Shown: positions 43,820-53,994, counted from the first letter of the stretch. The stretch: 64,000 bases of DNA from Bacillus sp. MM2020_4 (GCF_011250555.1 NZ_JAANMZ010000002.1:186001-250000), one strand, 5' to 3'. Notes: generated by a model from the sequence alone, not told the origin. Numbers and translations are program-made.

Positions 43820-46138
43820 CTATGGCAGATAGGTTGAAAAGGTTCCTTTCCCATGATAAAAACGGTAGGTAATCGCCCCTTGCTGATCAGTACGAAAAAT
43901 AATGCTATTTGTTTCTTTTAAAAGATCTAATACTTCTTGATGTGGGTGACCAAAACGATTATTTTCACCGGCAGAAATGAGCGCTACTTTCGGTTTAATA
44001 TGCTTGATAAAAATCTCACTGCTCGATGTCTTACTTCCATGATGACCTGCTTTTAGAACATCTATTGTCAAATGAGGATATTTTTTTATTATTTTCTCCT
44101 CCCCTTCCTGATCAAGATCCCCGCCAAAAAACCATCTGACTCCCCCTAAACGGGCAACGAAAGCAATCGATCCGCTATTCCTTTCGCCGGTAAAGTTTTT
44201 TTCAGGAGACAGGACGAAGAATTCGCTTTTATTTTCTTTCCATTGATCACCCACTGAAACTTTAAAGACCGGAATTCCTTGTTTCCTTGCCTCCTTGATG
44301 ATAGCAAGCTCTGTGGTAGACGGTTCAGTCATAGATGGCATTAGAATTTGCTTCACCTTAAGCTCAGTTAAAATGGATAGGGCTCCGCCAATGTGATCCA
44401 TATCCCCATGTGTAAGGATTAATTTGTCAATTTGTGTAATTCCTTTTCCTTTTAAATAAGGAAGTACCACATCCCGTCCCACCTCAAATGGTTTGGAACG
44501 CTTCCTCCACTTTTCTTCAGCAAAGCTTATTGTTCCACCAGTATCGATTAAATAGTTACCCTTTCCATGTGGGAGATGGATCAAAATACTATCTCCCTGA
44601 CCAACATCAATCATGGTCACTTCTCCATAAGGATTTACCCAGTTCCAAAAAGGTTGAACAGTAAATAGGATGGCAGCTAGTAAAAATAGCTTTTTCGAAT
44701 ATACACCTGCTTCCCAATTGTAAAAAACAGCAAATATAAGGAAAAGGTAAATGATGAGAATAATTAGGTGAGGTTTTCCAGGTATGAAATGGGCGAGGGG
44801 GAAATCTGCTAGAGTCCCAATCAAATAATTGAATAGGTGAATGATTTTTAAAAAAAGGCCAATAAGAATTTGCGGCGTATGTCTGAACAGAAGTTGAAAG
44901 AAAAACAGTACATATAGTCCCGGTAGATAGACAAAAGAAAAAAGCGGGATATACAGCAGATTTGCTAAAATACCAATCATTGATATTTCGAAGTAATGGT
45001 AGAGCAATAATGGCAATGCAGCAAGTTGTGCTGTTACCGATGTAATCAGCATTCGTACCCCGTTTCCCTGGTAACCAGTTAGGATATGCGGGGCTGAAAG
45101 AATTATTGCATAGCTAACGGAAAAGGAAAGCTGAAAACCAACATCAAATATCACCAATGGAGTAATAAATAAACAGACGATTAATGCCAAACTAATTGCA
45201 TCAAGTGGTAAAAGCTTTAGACGGCGTTTCCATTTAATCGTAATCAAGACTAGGAAAATCATTAGTGCAGCCCTGATAACGGATGATGAGCCCCCAGTTA
45301 GGATGACATAAACGGGCAGCAAAACTAAAAGAAAATTGGTCATGAATTGTCTGGTAAGCCCACAACGAATCCCCATATAAAAAACCATTCCGATAAGCAG
45401 GGAAACATGCAGGCCAGAAATAGCTAATAAATGAACAATCCCTGTTTTTTGGTAATCCCCCAGTAATTCAGGATCAAGCATATTCCTGTCGCCAAAAATT
45501 AATGCTGCAGATAATGAGGCTATTTCCGGTGGAAAATGCTCTTCAAGGAAACGGACCCCGGAAAAACGAAGTTGTTTAATTAACATGATTGGGGATGATT
45601 TCAATGGGGAACACGATTGAAGCGGATTTTCATTCATCTCTAAAATCCAATAAATTTCTTTTGAAGACAGATAGGAACGGTAATTAAATCCATTTGGATT
45701 TTTGGCTATGGCTGGTTTTTCCATGGTGCCTGACACCCTGCAAACGCAACGAAAAAAACTTTTATTCTTCAAAAACTCTTTTTCCTTTTCAGATTTCATT
45801 TGGTAACGGATGAGAAGTTTTTCCTGGAATTGTTTTTCTACTGCCTGCACTTGTAGGAGATCACCATCAATTTTTGGATCTTGGGTGTATTCAATAATGA
45901 GCTTGGTATCCGATTCCGTGATGATCGATTTATGATTGATTTCAGTCCATTCCCCCGCCAGGAAAAGAGCAGTAAAAAGGAGGATAACAGTTAAAAGTTG
46001 ACCACCGCGGAATCGTTTATATTTTGTTAATAAATAAAGATAAATAATTGTTAATAGGAGAAAAGGAAGAAACATAACAAGAGCGGTTAGAACGCCTAAT
46101 AAAGCTGAAAGGGCAAAATAAAGATATTTTCCATTCAT
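43820..46138 (-). CDS. comEC: DNA internalization channel protein ComEC/Rec2
   Basis: Inner-membrane channel for transforming DNA. The N-terminal part has an OB-like region (about 65-170), followed by the competence membrane core (about 190-460, ALIFGDRNMLDPELLGDYQKTGIVHLLAISGLH), and a C-terminal metallo-beta-lactamase domain with THGDMDHIGGA and HHGSKTSS. The ATG at 46138 gives 772 residues, near the B. subtilis length; the longer frame from 46246 would run into comEB. Confidence 0.94.
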   Translation of the reverse strand: MNGKYLYFALSALLGVLTALVMFLPFLLLTIIYLYLLTKYKRFRGGQLLTVILLFTALFLAGEWTEINHKSIITESDTKLIIEYTQDPKIDGDLLQVQAVEKQFQEKLLIRYQMKSEKEKEFLKNKSFFRCVCRVSGTMEKPAIAKNPNGFNYRSYLSSKEIYWILEMNENPLQSCSPLKSSPIMLIKQLRFSGVRFLEEHFPPEIASLSAALIFGDRNMLDPELLGDYQKTGIVHLLAISGLHVSLLIGMVFYMGIRCGLTRQFMTNFLLVLLPVYVILTGGSSSVIRAALMIFLVLITIKWKRRLKLLPLDAISLALIVCLFITPLVIFDVGFQLSFSVSYAIILSAPHILTGYQGNGVRMLITSVTAQLAALPLLLYHYFEISMIGILANLLYIPLFSFVYLPGLYVLFFFQLLFRHTPQILIGLFLKIIHLFNYLIGTLADFPLAHFIPGKPHLIILIIYLFLIFAVFYNWEAGVYSKKLFLLAAILFTVQPFWNWVNPYGEVTMIDVGQGDSILIHLPHGKGNYLIDTGGTISFAEEKWRKRSKPFEVGRDVVLPYLKGKGITQIDKLILTHGDMDHIGGALSILTELKVKQILMPSMTEPSTTELAIIKEARKQGIPVFKVSVGDQWKENKSEFFVLSPEKNFTGERNSGSIAFVARLGGVRWFFGGDLDQEGEEKIIKKYPHLTIDVLKAGHHGSKTSSSEIFIKHIKPKVALISAGENNRFGHPHQEVLDLLKETNSIIFRTDQQGAITYRFYHGKGTFSTYLP

Positions 46139-46220
46139 TGTTTTTTCTCCATTATGTGTTTTTATAAAGGTACCCAATTTTTCAAGAGCAATCTGTATAC
46201 GTTCGTTTACCAACAAAAAC

Positions 46221-46634
46221 TCATTTAATATAATGAACGACTTCAATATCCTTTAAAAAATACTCATTCCATTTATTAGGATAGGCATTTTTAAATACAA
46301 TCTTACTAATGCCCGCTTGTGCTAAAGTCTTAGAACATTTTTCACATGGTTCATGCGTTACGTAAGCAGTTGCCCCCTTTATTAGATCACGGTCAGAGTG
46401 TAAAACTGAATTTTCCTCAGCGTGCACAGTGCGAATACATCTACCATCCGGTGTAAGTAAACATCCAACATCTTCACAATGGTCATGTCTATGGATAGAT
46501 CCATTATAACCAGTTGAAATAATATGGTTATCCTTGACTAACACACATCCTACATGTAACCTGGGGCAGGTCGAACGAGTCGCAACAGCTTCTGCAATTC
46601 CAATAAAATATTCATCCCAATCTTTACGAGACAC
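46221..46634 (-). CDS. comEB: dCMP deaminase-like ComEB, short
   Basis: A 137-residue member of the dCMP/cytidine deaminase superfamily. The zinc site is HAEENS and PCEKC; RSTCPRLHVGCVLV is typical. B. subtilis ComEB has about 189 residues; the C-terminal 50 or so are missing here, although the catalytic core looks intact. Start is GTG after GGGAGG. Between comEA and comEC, as expected. A role in DNA uptake is not established. Confidence 0.88.
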   Translation of the reverse strand: MSRKDWDEYFIGIAEAVATRSTCPRLHVGCVLVKDNHIISTGYNGSIHRHDHCEDVGCLLTPDGRCIRTVHAEENSVLHSDRDLIKGATAYVTHEPCEKCSKTLAQAGISKIVFKNAYPNKWNEYFLKDIEVVHYIK

Positions 46635-46706
46635 TCAGTTTCCCTCCCAAAAAATTTCTATATAGTAAGTTTACTGGTCTTTGTCCTTTTCGGTCAAATG
46701 AAAGGA

Positions 46707-47360
46707 TCAATGAACCACTATTAGATCTTTTAACTTTTCAAACGTCTTATCCCCGATACCGCTTATATTTTTTAAATCCTCGACTTCTTTAAAGGAACCG
46801 CTGGTATTCCGATATTCAATAATCGCGGTAGCCTTTGCCGGTCCAATACCGGGAAGGTTTTGTAACTCCTGCTCATCCGCTTTATTAATATTAATTTTCC
46901 CTTTGCCTTGACTAGCAGCGCTTGATGCTAGTCTATCTTCCCCGGATGAGCCTGTTGTTGCGGCTTCTCCATCCTCCCCCATAGCTGGAATGTAAATCAC
47001 CATTTCATCCTGCACATGTTCGGCAAAATTCACCTGAGCTTGATCAGCCTGTTCTGTTAACCCCCCCGCCCTGCCAATCACATCGATTACCCTCTCTCCA
47101 ATATTTGACTGGTATACTCCAGGTAGTTTTACCTGCCCCTTTACATCGACCATGATTTTTTCTGGCAGTTTAGCAGCTTCATTTGTTTTTGTACGATCGA
47201 CGGGTTCCTTTCCCTCTGTTTGGAGATTATTTTCTTCAACAATAGAATTCATCGGAACGGGCTCCACATTATCCAGAGCATAAAAATAATAAAGACTTCC
47301 ACCAACAATAAAAATAACGGCAATCACGGCTAGTTTATGTTCAATCAGCCAGTCTTTCAA
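46707..47360 (-). CDS. comEA: Competence protein ComEA (DNA receptor)
   Basis: Membrane-anchored DNA-binding protein of transformation. One N-terminal helix, a SLBB-type domain (about 75-130, DVKGQVKLPGVYQ), and C-terminal helix-hairpin-helix motifs (ININKADEQELQNLPGIGP and DLKNISGIG). The start is taken as TTG at 47360, six bases after AAAGGATGG; a further TTG at 47378 is the alternative. 217 residues. Confidence 0.93.
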   Translation of the reverse strand: MKDWLIEHKLAVIAVIFIVGGSLYYFYALDNVEPVPMNSIVEENNLQTEGKEPVDRTKTNEAAKLPEKIMVDVKGQVKLPGVYQSNIGERVIDVIGRAGGLTEQADQAQVNFAEHVQDEMVIYIPAMGEDGEAATTGSSGEDRLASSAASQGKGKININKADEQELQNLPGIGPAKATAIIEYRNTSGSFKEVEDLKNISGIGDKTFEKLKDLIVVH

Positions 47361-47445
47361 GAGAATCCATCCTTTCAAAGGTATATTTTACTTCCATTTT
47401 TCATATGGTTATAAAAGAATATTGCATGCGAAGGAGGGTCGGAAC

Positions 47446-48279
47446 ATGAATATAGGTGTCGTCGGAACCGGAAATATGGGGACCATTATGGTAGAGGCTT
47501 TGATTGACGGAAGAGCCATTTCCCCTTCTTCAATGATCATTACAAACAGAACAAAATCAAAAGCCTTGCTGCTTAAAGATAAATATAAGGAAATTAGGGT
47601 TGGGGCGAATGCAGAAGAGGTAGCGTCTCAATCTGATTTGTTATTTATTTGTGTGAAACCACTTGACATATTTACTATGCTGGACAGGATCAATCCATAT
47701 TTAAGCCCTGAAAAATGCATTATTTCAATAACGAGTCCCGTCAGTACAAGCCAGATTGAAAAAAAGGTATCTTGTTCAACGGTCCGGGTGATCCCAAGTA
47801 TCACCAACCGTGCATTATCTGGGGTGTCATTACTAACATATGGAGATAACTGTAGTGATCATTGGAGGAAAAAAGTAGAGAAATTAATTTCGAAGCTATC
47901 TGTGCCAGTTTGTATCGATGAAAACATAACCAGGGTTGCCTCTGATATCGTAAGCTGTGGACCTGCATTTTTCAGCTATCTGCTTCAGCGTTTCATTCAA
48001 GCAGCTGTAAAAGAGACGGAAATTGATAAGGAGACTGCCACCATATTTGCTAGTGAAATGATTGTCGGCCTTGGTGAACTATTAAAACAGGGCCACTATA
48101 CTTTACCATCATTACAGGAAAAAGTTTGTGTGAAGGGCGGTATAACGGGTGAGGGAATAAAAGTCCTTGATAACGAGCTAGGGGATACGTTTGAACACCT
48201 TTTTCAAGCAACACATGCAAAGTTCAAAGAAGATTTGGATAAAGTGGAGATTCAATTCTCTAATCTTAATTCGCTTTAA
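47446..48279 (+). CDS. comER: ComER, pyrroline-5-carboxylate reductase-like
   Basis: 277 residues with an N-terminal NAD(P)-binding fold (MNIGVVGTGNMGTIMVEAL) and a P5CR-type dimer domain. B. subtilis comER lies divergent from comEA, as here. Its biochemical role is not settled; a link to sporulation/biofilm entry has been suggested for B. cereus-type homologues. The ATG follows AAGGAGGG. Confidence 0.9.
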   Translation: MNIGVVGTGNMGTIMVEALIDGRAISPSSMIITNRTKSKALLLKDKYKEIRVGANAEEVASQSDLLFICVKPLDIFTMLDRINPYLSPEKCIISITSPVSTSQIEKKVSCSTVRVIPSITNRALSGVSLLTYGDNCSDHWRKKVEKLISKLSVPVCIDENITRVASDIVSCGPAFFSYLLQRFIQAAVKETEIDKETATIFASEMIVGLGELLKQGHYTLPSLQEKVCVKGGITGEGIKVLDNELGDTFEHLFQATHAKFKEDLDKVEIQFSNLNSL

Positions 48280-48297
48280 TTTGACAAAATCCTTCTA

Positions 48298-48333
48298 AAA
48301 AAGCCATCTTTTTTAAAAAAAAGATGGCTTTTT
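48298..48333. terminator. Bidirectional terminator between comER and yqeM
   Basis: AAAAGCCATCTT/AAGATGGCTTTT stem with an A/T-rich loop, between two convergent genes. Confidence 0.85.
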
Positions 48334-49083
48334 CTACTTTTTCTTAGCAACAAAAAAGATTCGCTCAGAATGTGCAAGCGGCGAACTATGTTCGAAGTCA
48401 GCAGCGACCTCCAGTACTTTAAAGCCGGCAGATTCCAACCAATTTGAATATTGCTCTATAGGATATGTTCGTTGAAAATGAACTTCATCAAAGCGGTCAT
48501 ATTTCTTTGTCTGTTCATCCAAAACGAAAAAGCTTAACTCGTGTTCAACACTATTCGGATGATCACCGGGGAAACTGTTCCAAATATAAGATACTTCTTC
48601 CTCATTTAATGCAAAAGTTTGGTTAATGAAGCCTTGGGTCATTTTAAAGATTGAATGAACATCAAAAATGAAGATTCCATCTTCGTCCAAATGGTCCAAA
48701 ACAGTTGCAAATGTAGAGGTTACCTCTTCTTCGGTTAAAAGGTAATTTAATGAATCGCAAAAAATGCCGATCACATCAAACCGTCCCTGACCATCCAAAT
48801 CAGCCATATTTTGCTGAAAAAAAGGAATCCTTACTCCTTTATCTTCAGCCTTTGCTTGTGCTACAGCAAGCATATCCTCTGACAAATCAACCCCGGTTAC
48901 TAAATAGCCTTCTTTAGCAAAACGAACAGAGAGCTCACCTGTACCACAGGCTAAATCCAGCAATCGCGGGGTCCCCCTATGGTTATACTTCGCGAGTATG
49001 TCCTTGACAAACTGTACCCATCCATTATACGGGGCATCCAACATTAGTTCATCATACAAATAGGCAAACTGTTCATAACTCAT
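48334..49083 (-). CDS. yqeM: Class I SAM-dependent methyltransferase YqeM
   Basis: 249 residues with motif I LLDLACGTGELS and FDVIGIFCDSLNYL. The substrate is unknown. The start overlaps the rsfS stop by 4 bases, completing the yqeG-yqeM operon. Confidence 0.88.
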   Translation of the reverse strand: MSYEQFAYLYDELMLDAPYNGWVQFVKDILAKYNHRGTPRLLDLACGTGELSVRFAKEGYLVTGVDLSEDMLAVAQAKAEDKGVRIPFFQQNMADLDGQGRFDVIGIFCDSLNYLLTEEEVTSTFATVLDHLDEDGIFIFDVHSIFKMTQGFINQTFALNEEEVSYIWNSFPGDHPNSVEHELSFFVLDEQTKKYDRFDEVHFQRTYPIEQYSNWLESAGFKVLEVAADFEHSSPLAHSERIFFVAKKK

Positions 49084-49436
49084 GTATTCAGCTCACTACG
49101 AAGGTCTACAAGCGGTGCATCGCCCCATAAGCGTTCTAAATTGTAATAGCTTCTTTCCTCACGATGGAAGACATGGGCTACAACATCACCTAAATCAATT
49201 AATACCCATCTTGCTTCATCAAAACCCTCAATCCTCTTCACATCATAACCGAATTCCTGTGCCTTTTCCTTCATTTCTTTAGCAATTGCCTGTACCTGTT
49301 TATCCGAATTACCATGACAGATAATAAAGTAATCCGCAATTGAGGAAATCCCATTCATATTAAGAGCCAGAATATCTTCAGCTCGTTTATCGTCCGCCGC
49401 TTTTACAGCAATTTTTAAAAGTTCTTGGTTCTCCAT
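49080..49436 (-). CDS. rsfS: Ribosome silencing factor RsfS
   Basis: 118-residue DUF143 protein that binds L14 and blocks subunit joining in starvation. DYFIICHGNSDKQVQAIA and WVLIDLGDVVAHVFHREERSYYNLERLW are diagnostic. It lies 3 bases after yqeK. Confidence 0.95.
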   Translation of the reverse strand: MENQELLKIAVKAADDKRAEDILALNMNGISSIADYFIICHGNSDKQVQAIAKEMKEKAQEFGYDVKRIEGFDEARWVLIDLGDVVAHVFHREERSYYNLERLWGDAPLVDLRSELNT

Positions 49437-49439
49437 TCA

Positions 49440-50006
49440 TCAAGCCTCCAGTTTAGTGACAAGGTCATTATACGTATAAAATGTCTCCGGGTATACCGAT
49501 TGGTTTTTTTTCATTAAAAATAGGATGGTATTTTGAACAGCCTTAATTAACGCTTTATCTAAACTCTCCTTCGCCATCTCTCTCACTTCATCGACACCAG
49601 GAAAATGTCTTCCCGGTTCGATATAATCAGCTAAATAGATAACCTTTTCAAGTATAGTCATGCAGGGCCTCCCGGCAGTATGGTAGCGAATAGCATCCAA
49701 GACTTCTTGGTCTGTAATGCCTGCTTCCTTTTCCACCAGATAAGCGCCGACAGGGGCATGCCATAATTCCGAATTAAACACCAGTAAATCCTCAGGGAAA
49801 CCCTGAGCAACAATAATTTCCCGCATTTCATCCTTCGGGCGAAATTTCGCATAATCATGAAAAATGGCGGCAACTTCTGCTTTTTTTTCATCTGCTCCAT
49901 ATTGAATGGCCAAGGTGATTGCCGTTTCCATGACCCCTAGAGTATGTTGGTACCGATGTGCTGTTAATTGTTTCTTAACCAGTTCTAAAGCCTTTTCACG
50001 TTCCAT
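49440..50006 (-). CDS. yqeK: Symmetrical Ap4A hydrolase YqeK (HD domain)
   Basis: 188-residue HD-domain protein; the family splits Ap4A. Metal motifs: [16 protein letters not shown] in [17 protein letters not shown] and [10 protein letters not shown]. Start taken at ATG 50006 after GAGGAG; a TTG at 50033 is less likely. It overlaps nadD by 11 bases. Confidence 0.93.
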   Translation of the reverse strand: MEREKALELVKKQLTAHRYQHTLGVMETAITLAIQYGADEKKAEVAAIFHDYAKFRPKDEMREIIVAQGFPEDLLVFNSELWHAPVGAYLVEKEAGITDQEVLDAIRYHTAGRPCMTILEKVIYLADYIEPGRHFPGVDEVREMAKESLDKALIKAVQNTILFLMKKNQSVYPETFYTYNDLVTKLEA

Positions 50007-50565
50007 ATAAATGTTTCTCCTCAATATATTCAATCACTGGATCGGGTAATAAATAACGAACCGTTTGTCCGCACTTCATACGATCCCTAATCATACTTGA
50101 TGACACATCGAATGCCGGAACATCAACATATAGAACAGGGTAATCTGTATGATGACTATAGGACGGTCTTTGAACCCCAACGAATTGAACTATATTTACA
50201 AGTTCATCAATTTTGTGCCATTTCGGTAAATATTCAATCATATCTGCTCCGATAATGAAATAAAATTGATGGTCCTTATGTTCGGTATTAATCATTTTTA
50301 TAGTATCAACCGTATACGAAGGACCCTCACGTTCAAGCTCGATCGCCTGAATAGAAAAAGCGGAATTCCCTTCTATCGCAAGCTTAAGCATTTTTAGGCG
50401 CTCCTCGTCCCTGACAGATTCGGGCCTTTTTTTATGCGGCGGCTCGTGATTTGGCATAAACCAAATTTCATCGAGCTGTAATTCGGAAAGAACTTCATTA
50501 GCAATCAAAAGATGTCCGTTATGCGGCGGGTTAAAAGTTCCGCCCAATATTCCAACCTTCTTCAT
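49996..50565 (-). CDS. nadD: Nicotinate-nucleotide adenylyltransferase
   Basis: NAD synthesis enzyme, 189 residues, with [15 protein letters not shown] (HxGH) and [10 protein letters not shown] motifs. The frame extends to 50697, but the ATG at 50565 begins [11 protein letters not shown], the family start. Confidence 0.95.
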   Translation of the reverse strand: MKKVGILGGTFNPPHNGHLLIANEVLSELQLDEIWFMPNHEPPHKKRPESVRDEERLKMLKLAIEGNSAFSIQAIELEREGPSYTVDTIKMINTEHKDHQFYFIIGADMIEYLPKWHKIDELVNIVQFVGVQRPSYSHHTDYPVLYVDVPAFDVSSSMIRDRMKCGQTVRYLLPDPVIEYIEEKHLYGT

Positions 50566-50587
50566 GCGACAGCCACCCTTTGCTCTA

Positions 50588-50878
50588 TTATGGAAGTTTG
50601 ATTGTTTTCTTTTCCACAGACTCTTTATAAAGGACAATCGTGTTTCCGATAATCTGCACGATTTCTGCACCGGCTCCTTTTGCCAATTGCTCGGCAACTT
50701 CTGTTTTATCTACCTCGCAGTTTTGCAAAACACTAATTTTAAATAGTTCTCTTGCTTCCAGTGCATCTGCGATTTGTTTAATCATATTTTCATTTACGCC
50801 GCCTTTCCCAACCTGAAAAATCGGATCTAAGTGGTGGGCCTTTGAACGTAAAAATCCTTTTTGTTTACCAGTTAACAT
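50588..50878 (-). CDS. yhbY: CRM-domain RNA-binding protein YhbY/YqeI
   Basis: 96 residues starting [20 protein letters not shown] and containing the GKGG motif of the CRM fold. It associates with pre-50S in other bacteria. It overlaps aroE by 7 bases. Confidence 0.92.
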   Translation of the reverse strand: MLTGKQKGFLRSKAHHLDPIFQVGKGGVNENMIKQIADALEARELFKISVLQNCEVDKTEVAEQLAKGAGAEIVQIIGNTIVLYKESVEKKTIKLP

Positions 50879-51711
50879 TGGTTTCCTCCTAGTTGTTTTA
50901 ACACATTGTTTCTCATTCTTCCGACATTAGGAAATATTCCAGTCCATTTTTCAAAAGCAAGGGCGCCCTGATAGACAAACATATCGACACCGGTTTGGGT
51001 TCTTGCCCCTTTTGAAGCAGCATCTCGTAAAAGCTGCGTTTCTAACGGATTATATATTATATCACAAACGACTGACTGTTTAGCTAAATTGTCCAAACTA
51101 AGTGGCTGCTCCGCTATTTTCGGGGACATACCGATCATCGTCGTTTGGACAATTAAATCATATTCCCCTATATTTTTGCTTGCTTCCTGTAAGGATAACG
51201 CCTTTGAGGGACTATCATAAGGACACTCCGCAATGAGATGCATGGCCCTTTCAAGAGTCCGGTTTGCAATGTCTATCACAAGCGGTTTCTCCTTGGCCAA
51301 GGCAAAATAAATCCCTCGAGCAGCTCCCCCAGCACCGATCAACAAAATTCTTTGATCCGATACGCTGGGGACGAAAGGGTTCAAACTTCTTAAAAATCCG
51401 GGACCATCTGTATTATAGCCTATGAGCTTTCCGCCCTCATTGACCACAGTATTGACGGCACCAATGCTTAATGCTAATTCATCAACAACATCAAGATAGG
51501 GAATAATCGCACTTTTATGTGGAATGGTTACATTAAACCCGCCGACACCAAGGGCTTTTAAGCCCTTAACAGCCTCTCCCAAATCCTCTGCCTTTACTTG
51601 AAAAGGAAGATAATGGGCATCCACTTGATAAAAGGAAAATAAATCATTTAGCATAACCGGTGACATGGAATGTCCAATCGGATCCCCCAATACAGCATAC
51701 AATTTTCTCAT
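50872..51711 (-). CDS. aroE: Shikimate 5-dehydrogenase
   Basis: NADPH-dependent enzyme of aromatic amino-acid synthesis, 279 residues. Shikimate-binding HSMSP, NVTIPHK with the catalytic Lys, and NTDGPGF are visible; the Rossmann motif is GAGGAARGI. ATG at 51711 follows GGGGAGA. Between yqeH and yhbY. Confidence 0.94.
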   Translation of the reverse strand: MRKLYAVLGDPIGHSMSPVMLNDLFSFYQVDAHYLPFQVKAEDLGEAVKGLKALGVGGFNVTIPHKSAIIPYLDVVDELALSIGAVNTVVNEGGKLIGYNTDGPGFLRSLNPFVPSVSDQRILLIGAGGAARGIYFALAKEKPLVIDIANRTLERAMHLIAECPYDSPSKALSLQEASKNIGEYDLIVQTTMIGMSPKIAEQPLSLDNLAKQSVVCDIIYNPLETQLLRDAASKGARTQTGVDMFVYQGALAFEKWTGIFPNVGRMRNNVLKQLGGNQC

Positions 51712-51744
51712 TTGCCTCTCCCCACCCAATTTACAATCTCTATC

Positions 51745-52851
51745 TTATATTAAAGATTTTCGGATTAACGTTTGTACACCTTTTGGAACATAGGCTGCCA
51801 CTTTTGCCCCTGGCTCGTTTACTGTGATCCAGCCAAGTCCCGAAAAGACAATATCCGTTTTCGCTTCTTTTATGAAGAATTCCTGTTTCACAAGCTCCGG
51901 AAATAACTCTACTTGTTCCGGCCCCGGTGGTGTCAGCATTTCCCCGACATGTTTCACATAAAGCTCGTCTGCATTCTCTGTTTTCGTCCGGTGGATATTT
52001 AATTCATTGGAAACATAACAAACAAAAGATCTTCTGCCGCCGCTAATATAATCAAACCGGGCTAAACCACCGAAGAACAAGGTTTGTCCCTCATTTAGCT
52101 GAAACACCATTGGTTTGATTTCCTTTTTCGGCGTGATTATTTTTAAATCCTTTTTATCAACAAAATGAGCCATTTGATGATGGTTGATAATTCCTGGTGA
52201 ATCAATTAATGATTTCTCATCATCAAGTGGGATTTTTATTATATCAAGGGTTGTCCCCGGAAAATGAGAGGTGGTAATAACATCCGCTTCCCCAGTTACT
52301 TCCTTAATAATTCTATTAATAAACGTAGACTTTCCTACATTCGTACAGCCGACGACATATACATCTTTCCCATTCCTCAATTCGTCTATGGCTGCTGCTG
52401 TTTCTTTCACATTGACCCCTTTAGCCGCACTGACAAGGAACACCTCTTCGGGCCTTAGCCCCAATTCCTTAGCTTCGTGTTTCATCCAATGAATTAATTT
52501 GTTATGCTTCACGGATTTTGGCAGTAAATCAACTTTGTTTCCAACAAGTAAAACCTTGTTATGTCCAACAAACCGATGTAAACCAGGAAGCCAGCTACCG
52601 TTAAAATCAAAAATATCAACAATCATGACAATTAGGGCATCTGTTCTGCCCATCTCATTTAATATTTTTAAAAAGTCATCATCCGTTAAATTGACATCCT
52701 GCACTTCATTATAGTGCTTTAGCCGAAAACATCTTTGACAAATAATCGTTTCTTTTTCTAATGCCGAGGCTGGCGCATATCCCAGGTCCTCTGGGTTTTC
52801 AGTTTGAACTTTGATGCCGCAGCCCATGCATACATATTGTTGTTCACTCAC
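51745..52851 (-). CDS. yqeH: Ribosome biogenesis GTPase YqeH
   Basis: Circularly permuted GTPase needed for 30S assembly. A zinc knuckle (C8, C11, C38, C41) is followed by G4 NKVDLLP, G5 SAAKG, then G1 GCTNVGKST, G2 and G3 DSPG, the rearranged order of this family. 368 residues. It lies 3 bases after yqeG. Confidence 0.96.
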   Translation of the reverse strand: MSEQQYVCMGCGIKVQTENPEDLGYAPASALEKETIICQRCFRLKHYNEVQDVNLTDDDFLKILNEMGRTDALIVMIVDIFDFNGSWLPGLHRFVGHNKVLLVGNKVDLLPKSVKHNKLIHWMKHEAKELGLRPEEVFLVSAAKGVNVKETAAAIDELRNGKDVYVVGCTNVGKSTFINRIIKEVTGEADVITTSHFPGTTLDIIKIPLDDEKSLIDSPGIINHHQMAHFVDKKDLKIITPKKEIKPMVFQLNEGQTLFFGGLARFDYISGGRRSFVCYVSNELNIHRTKTENADELYVKHVGEMLTPPGPEQVELFPELVKQEFFIKEAKTDIVFSGLGWITVNEPGAKVAAYVPKGVQTLIRKSLI

Positions 52852-52854
52852 AGT

Positions 52855-53370
52855 TTAGTCCTCCCATTGAAGCATGCCTTTTTTGCGGAACCAATTTAAT
52901 ATTCTCCGTTCTGCAAAGCGATTAAATTTTGTCCAAAACCCGTCCGTTTGCGCAACGGGGACAACGAGAATGGTATGAAAACCACTGCGGTTACCGCCGA
53001 GTACATCCGTTAATAATTGATCCCCAATGACAACGGCTTCTTCTTTTTTAATACCCATTTGCGAGATAGCCCTTTGAAACGCAGGCATCATCGGCTTTCT
53101 TGCCCGAAAAATAAACGGGATTTGCAGGGGATCAGAAAAAGCTTTCACTCTTTCTTCATTATTATTAGACACAATCGTCACAAGGATATTTTGTTGTTTT
53201 ATTTCATCAAACCATTTAATCAAACTTGGAGTAGCTGTCGGACGATCCCATTCCACTAACGTATTATCCAGATCCGTAATAATCCCTTTAATCCCACGAG
53301 ACTTTAACTCCGCAGGAGAAATATCCAATATGCTTTTCACATGTTCATTCGGTAAAAATTGTTTTAACAC
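52855..53370 (-). CDS. yqeG: HAD-type phosphatase YqeG
   Basis: 171-residue HAD family IIIA protein: motif I DLDNTLV, motif II in VTIVSNNN, motif III/IV VIGDQLLTDVLGGNRSG. Substrate unknown. First gene of the yqeG operon, 3 bases before yqeH. Confidence 0.92.
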   Translation of the reverse strand: MLKQFLPNEHVKSILDISPAELKSRGIKGIITDLDNTLVEWDRPTATPSLIKWFDEIKQQNILVTIVSNNNEERVKAFSDPLQIPFIFRARKPMMPAFQRAISQMGIKKEEAVVIGDQLLTDVLGGNRSGFHTILVVPVAQTDGFWTKFNRFAERRILNWFRKKGMLQWED

Positions 53371-53853
53371 TAAGCTGACACCTCATTATAATTCTAAATA
53401 AAATTGCTTTTACACATTCAAGAACGGTGGCATTCATCTATTCTTGTACCATCATACCCAATTTCACCCTTTGATTCAAAGGAAAACTCGATATCTTATT
53501 GTTCTTCAATTCTTGACAATACATGATAGTCAATCACAAAACCATTAAATAAAAAATACATTTATTTCAAAAATATGACGGTTTAATAAAATAAAAAAAT
53601 ATTTTTCGACAAATATCTACTTTTTCGCGGTCTGTGGATAACCTTATTAACATTATACCCATTGAATCATTTACATTTCTTTACTTTATAAACAGATTAA
53701 TCACAAGTTATCCACTAGAACCTGTGGAAAATCCTGGTGATTGTCCAATAGGAATAAATTTGGTAGATTTAGGGTACACCAATTGAACATACCATTTTAT
53801 GAATCCAAATGATGAAATAGAACAATTATTTTTTACCGGAGGTGGATTCTGAC
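53371..53853. promoter_or_regulatory. yqeG-sda divergent region with DnaA boxes
   Basis: About 480 bases without a gene. It contains a perfect DnaA box (TGTGGATAA, 53633-53641), two one-mismatch boxes (TTATCCACT 53708-53716; TGTGGAAAA 53723-53731), and a long A/T-rich stretch (53520-53630). Upstream of sda this is the arrangement known from B. subtilis, where DnaA activates sda. Confidence 0.8.
53741..53769 (+). promoter_or_regulatory. Candidate promoter for sda
   Basis: TTGTCC, a 17-base spacer and TAGATT. It lies just after the three DnaA boxes and 85 bases before the sda ATG. Confidence 0.4.
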
Positions 53854-53994
53854 ATGCGGAAACTGTCAGATGAATTATTAATCGAATCTTATTACAAAGC
53901 AAGAGAATTAAATCTAAGCCCTGAATTTATTGGTCTCATTGAGTCCGAAATTCACCGACGTTCTTTATACATTAAAATTAAACGAACATCCTAA
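53854..53994 (+). CDS. sda: Sporulation checkpoint protein Sda
   Basis: 46 residues, [20 protein letters not shown] then a second helix, a helical hairpin that inhibits sporulation kinase KinA (and KinB). It blocks Spo0A activation when replication initiates or DNA is damaged. A GGAGGTGG site precedes the ATG. Near-identical to B. subtilis Sda at the N-terminus. Confidence 0.95.
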   Translation: MRKLSDELLIESYYKARELNLSPEFIGLIESEIHRRSLYIKIKRTS

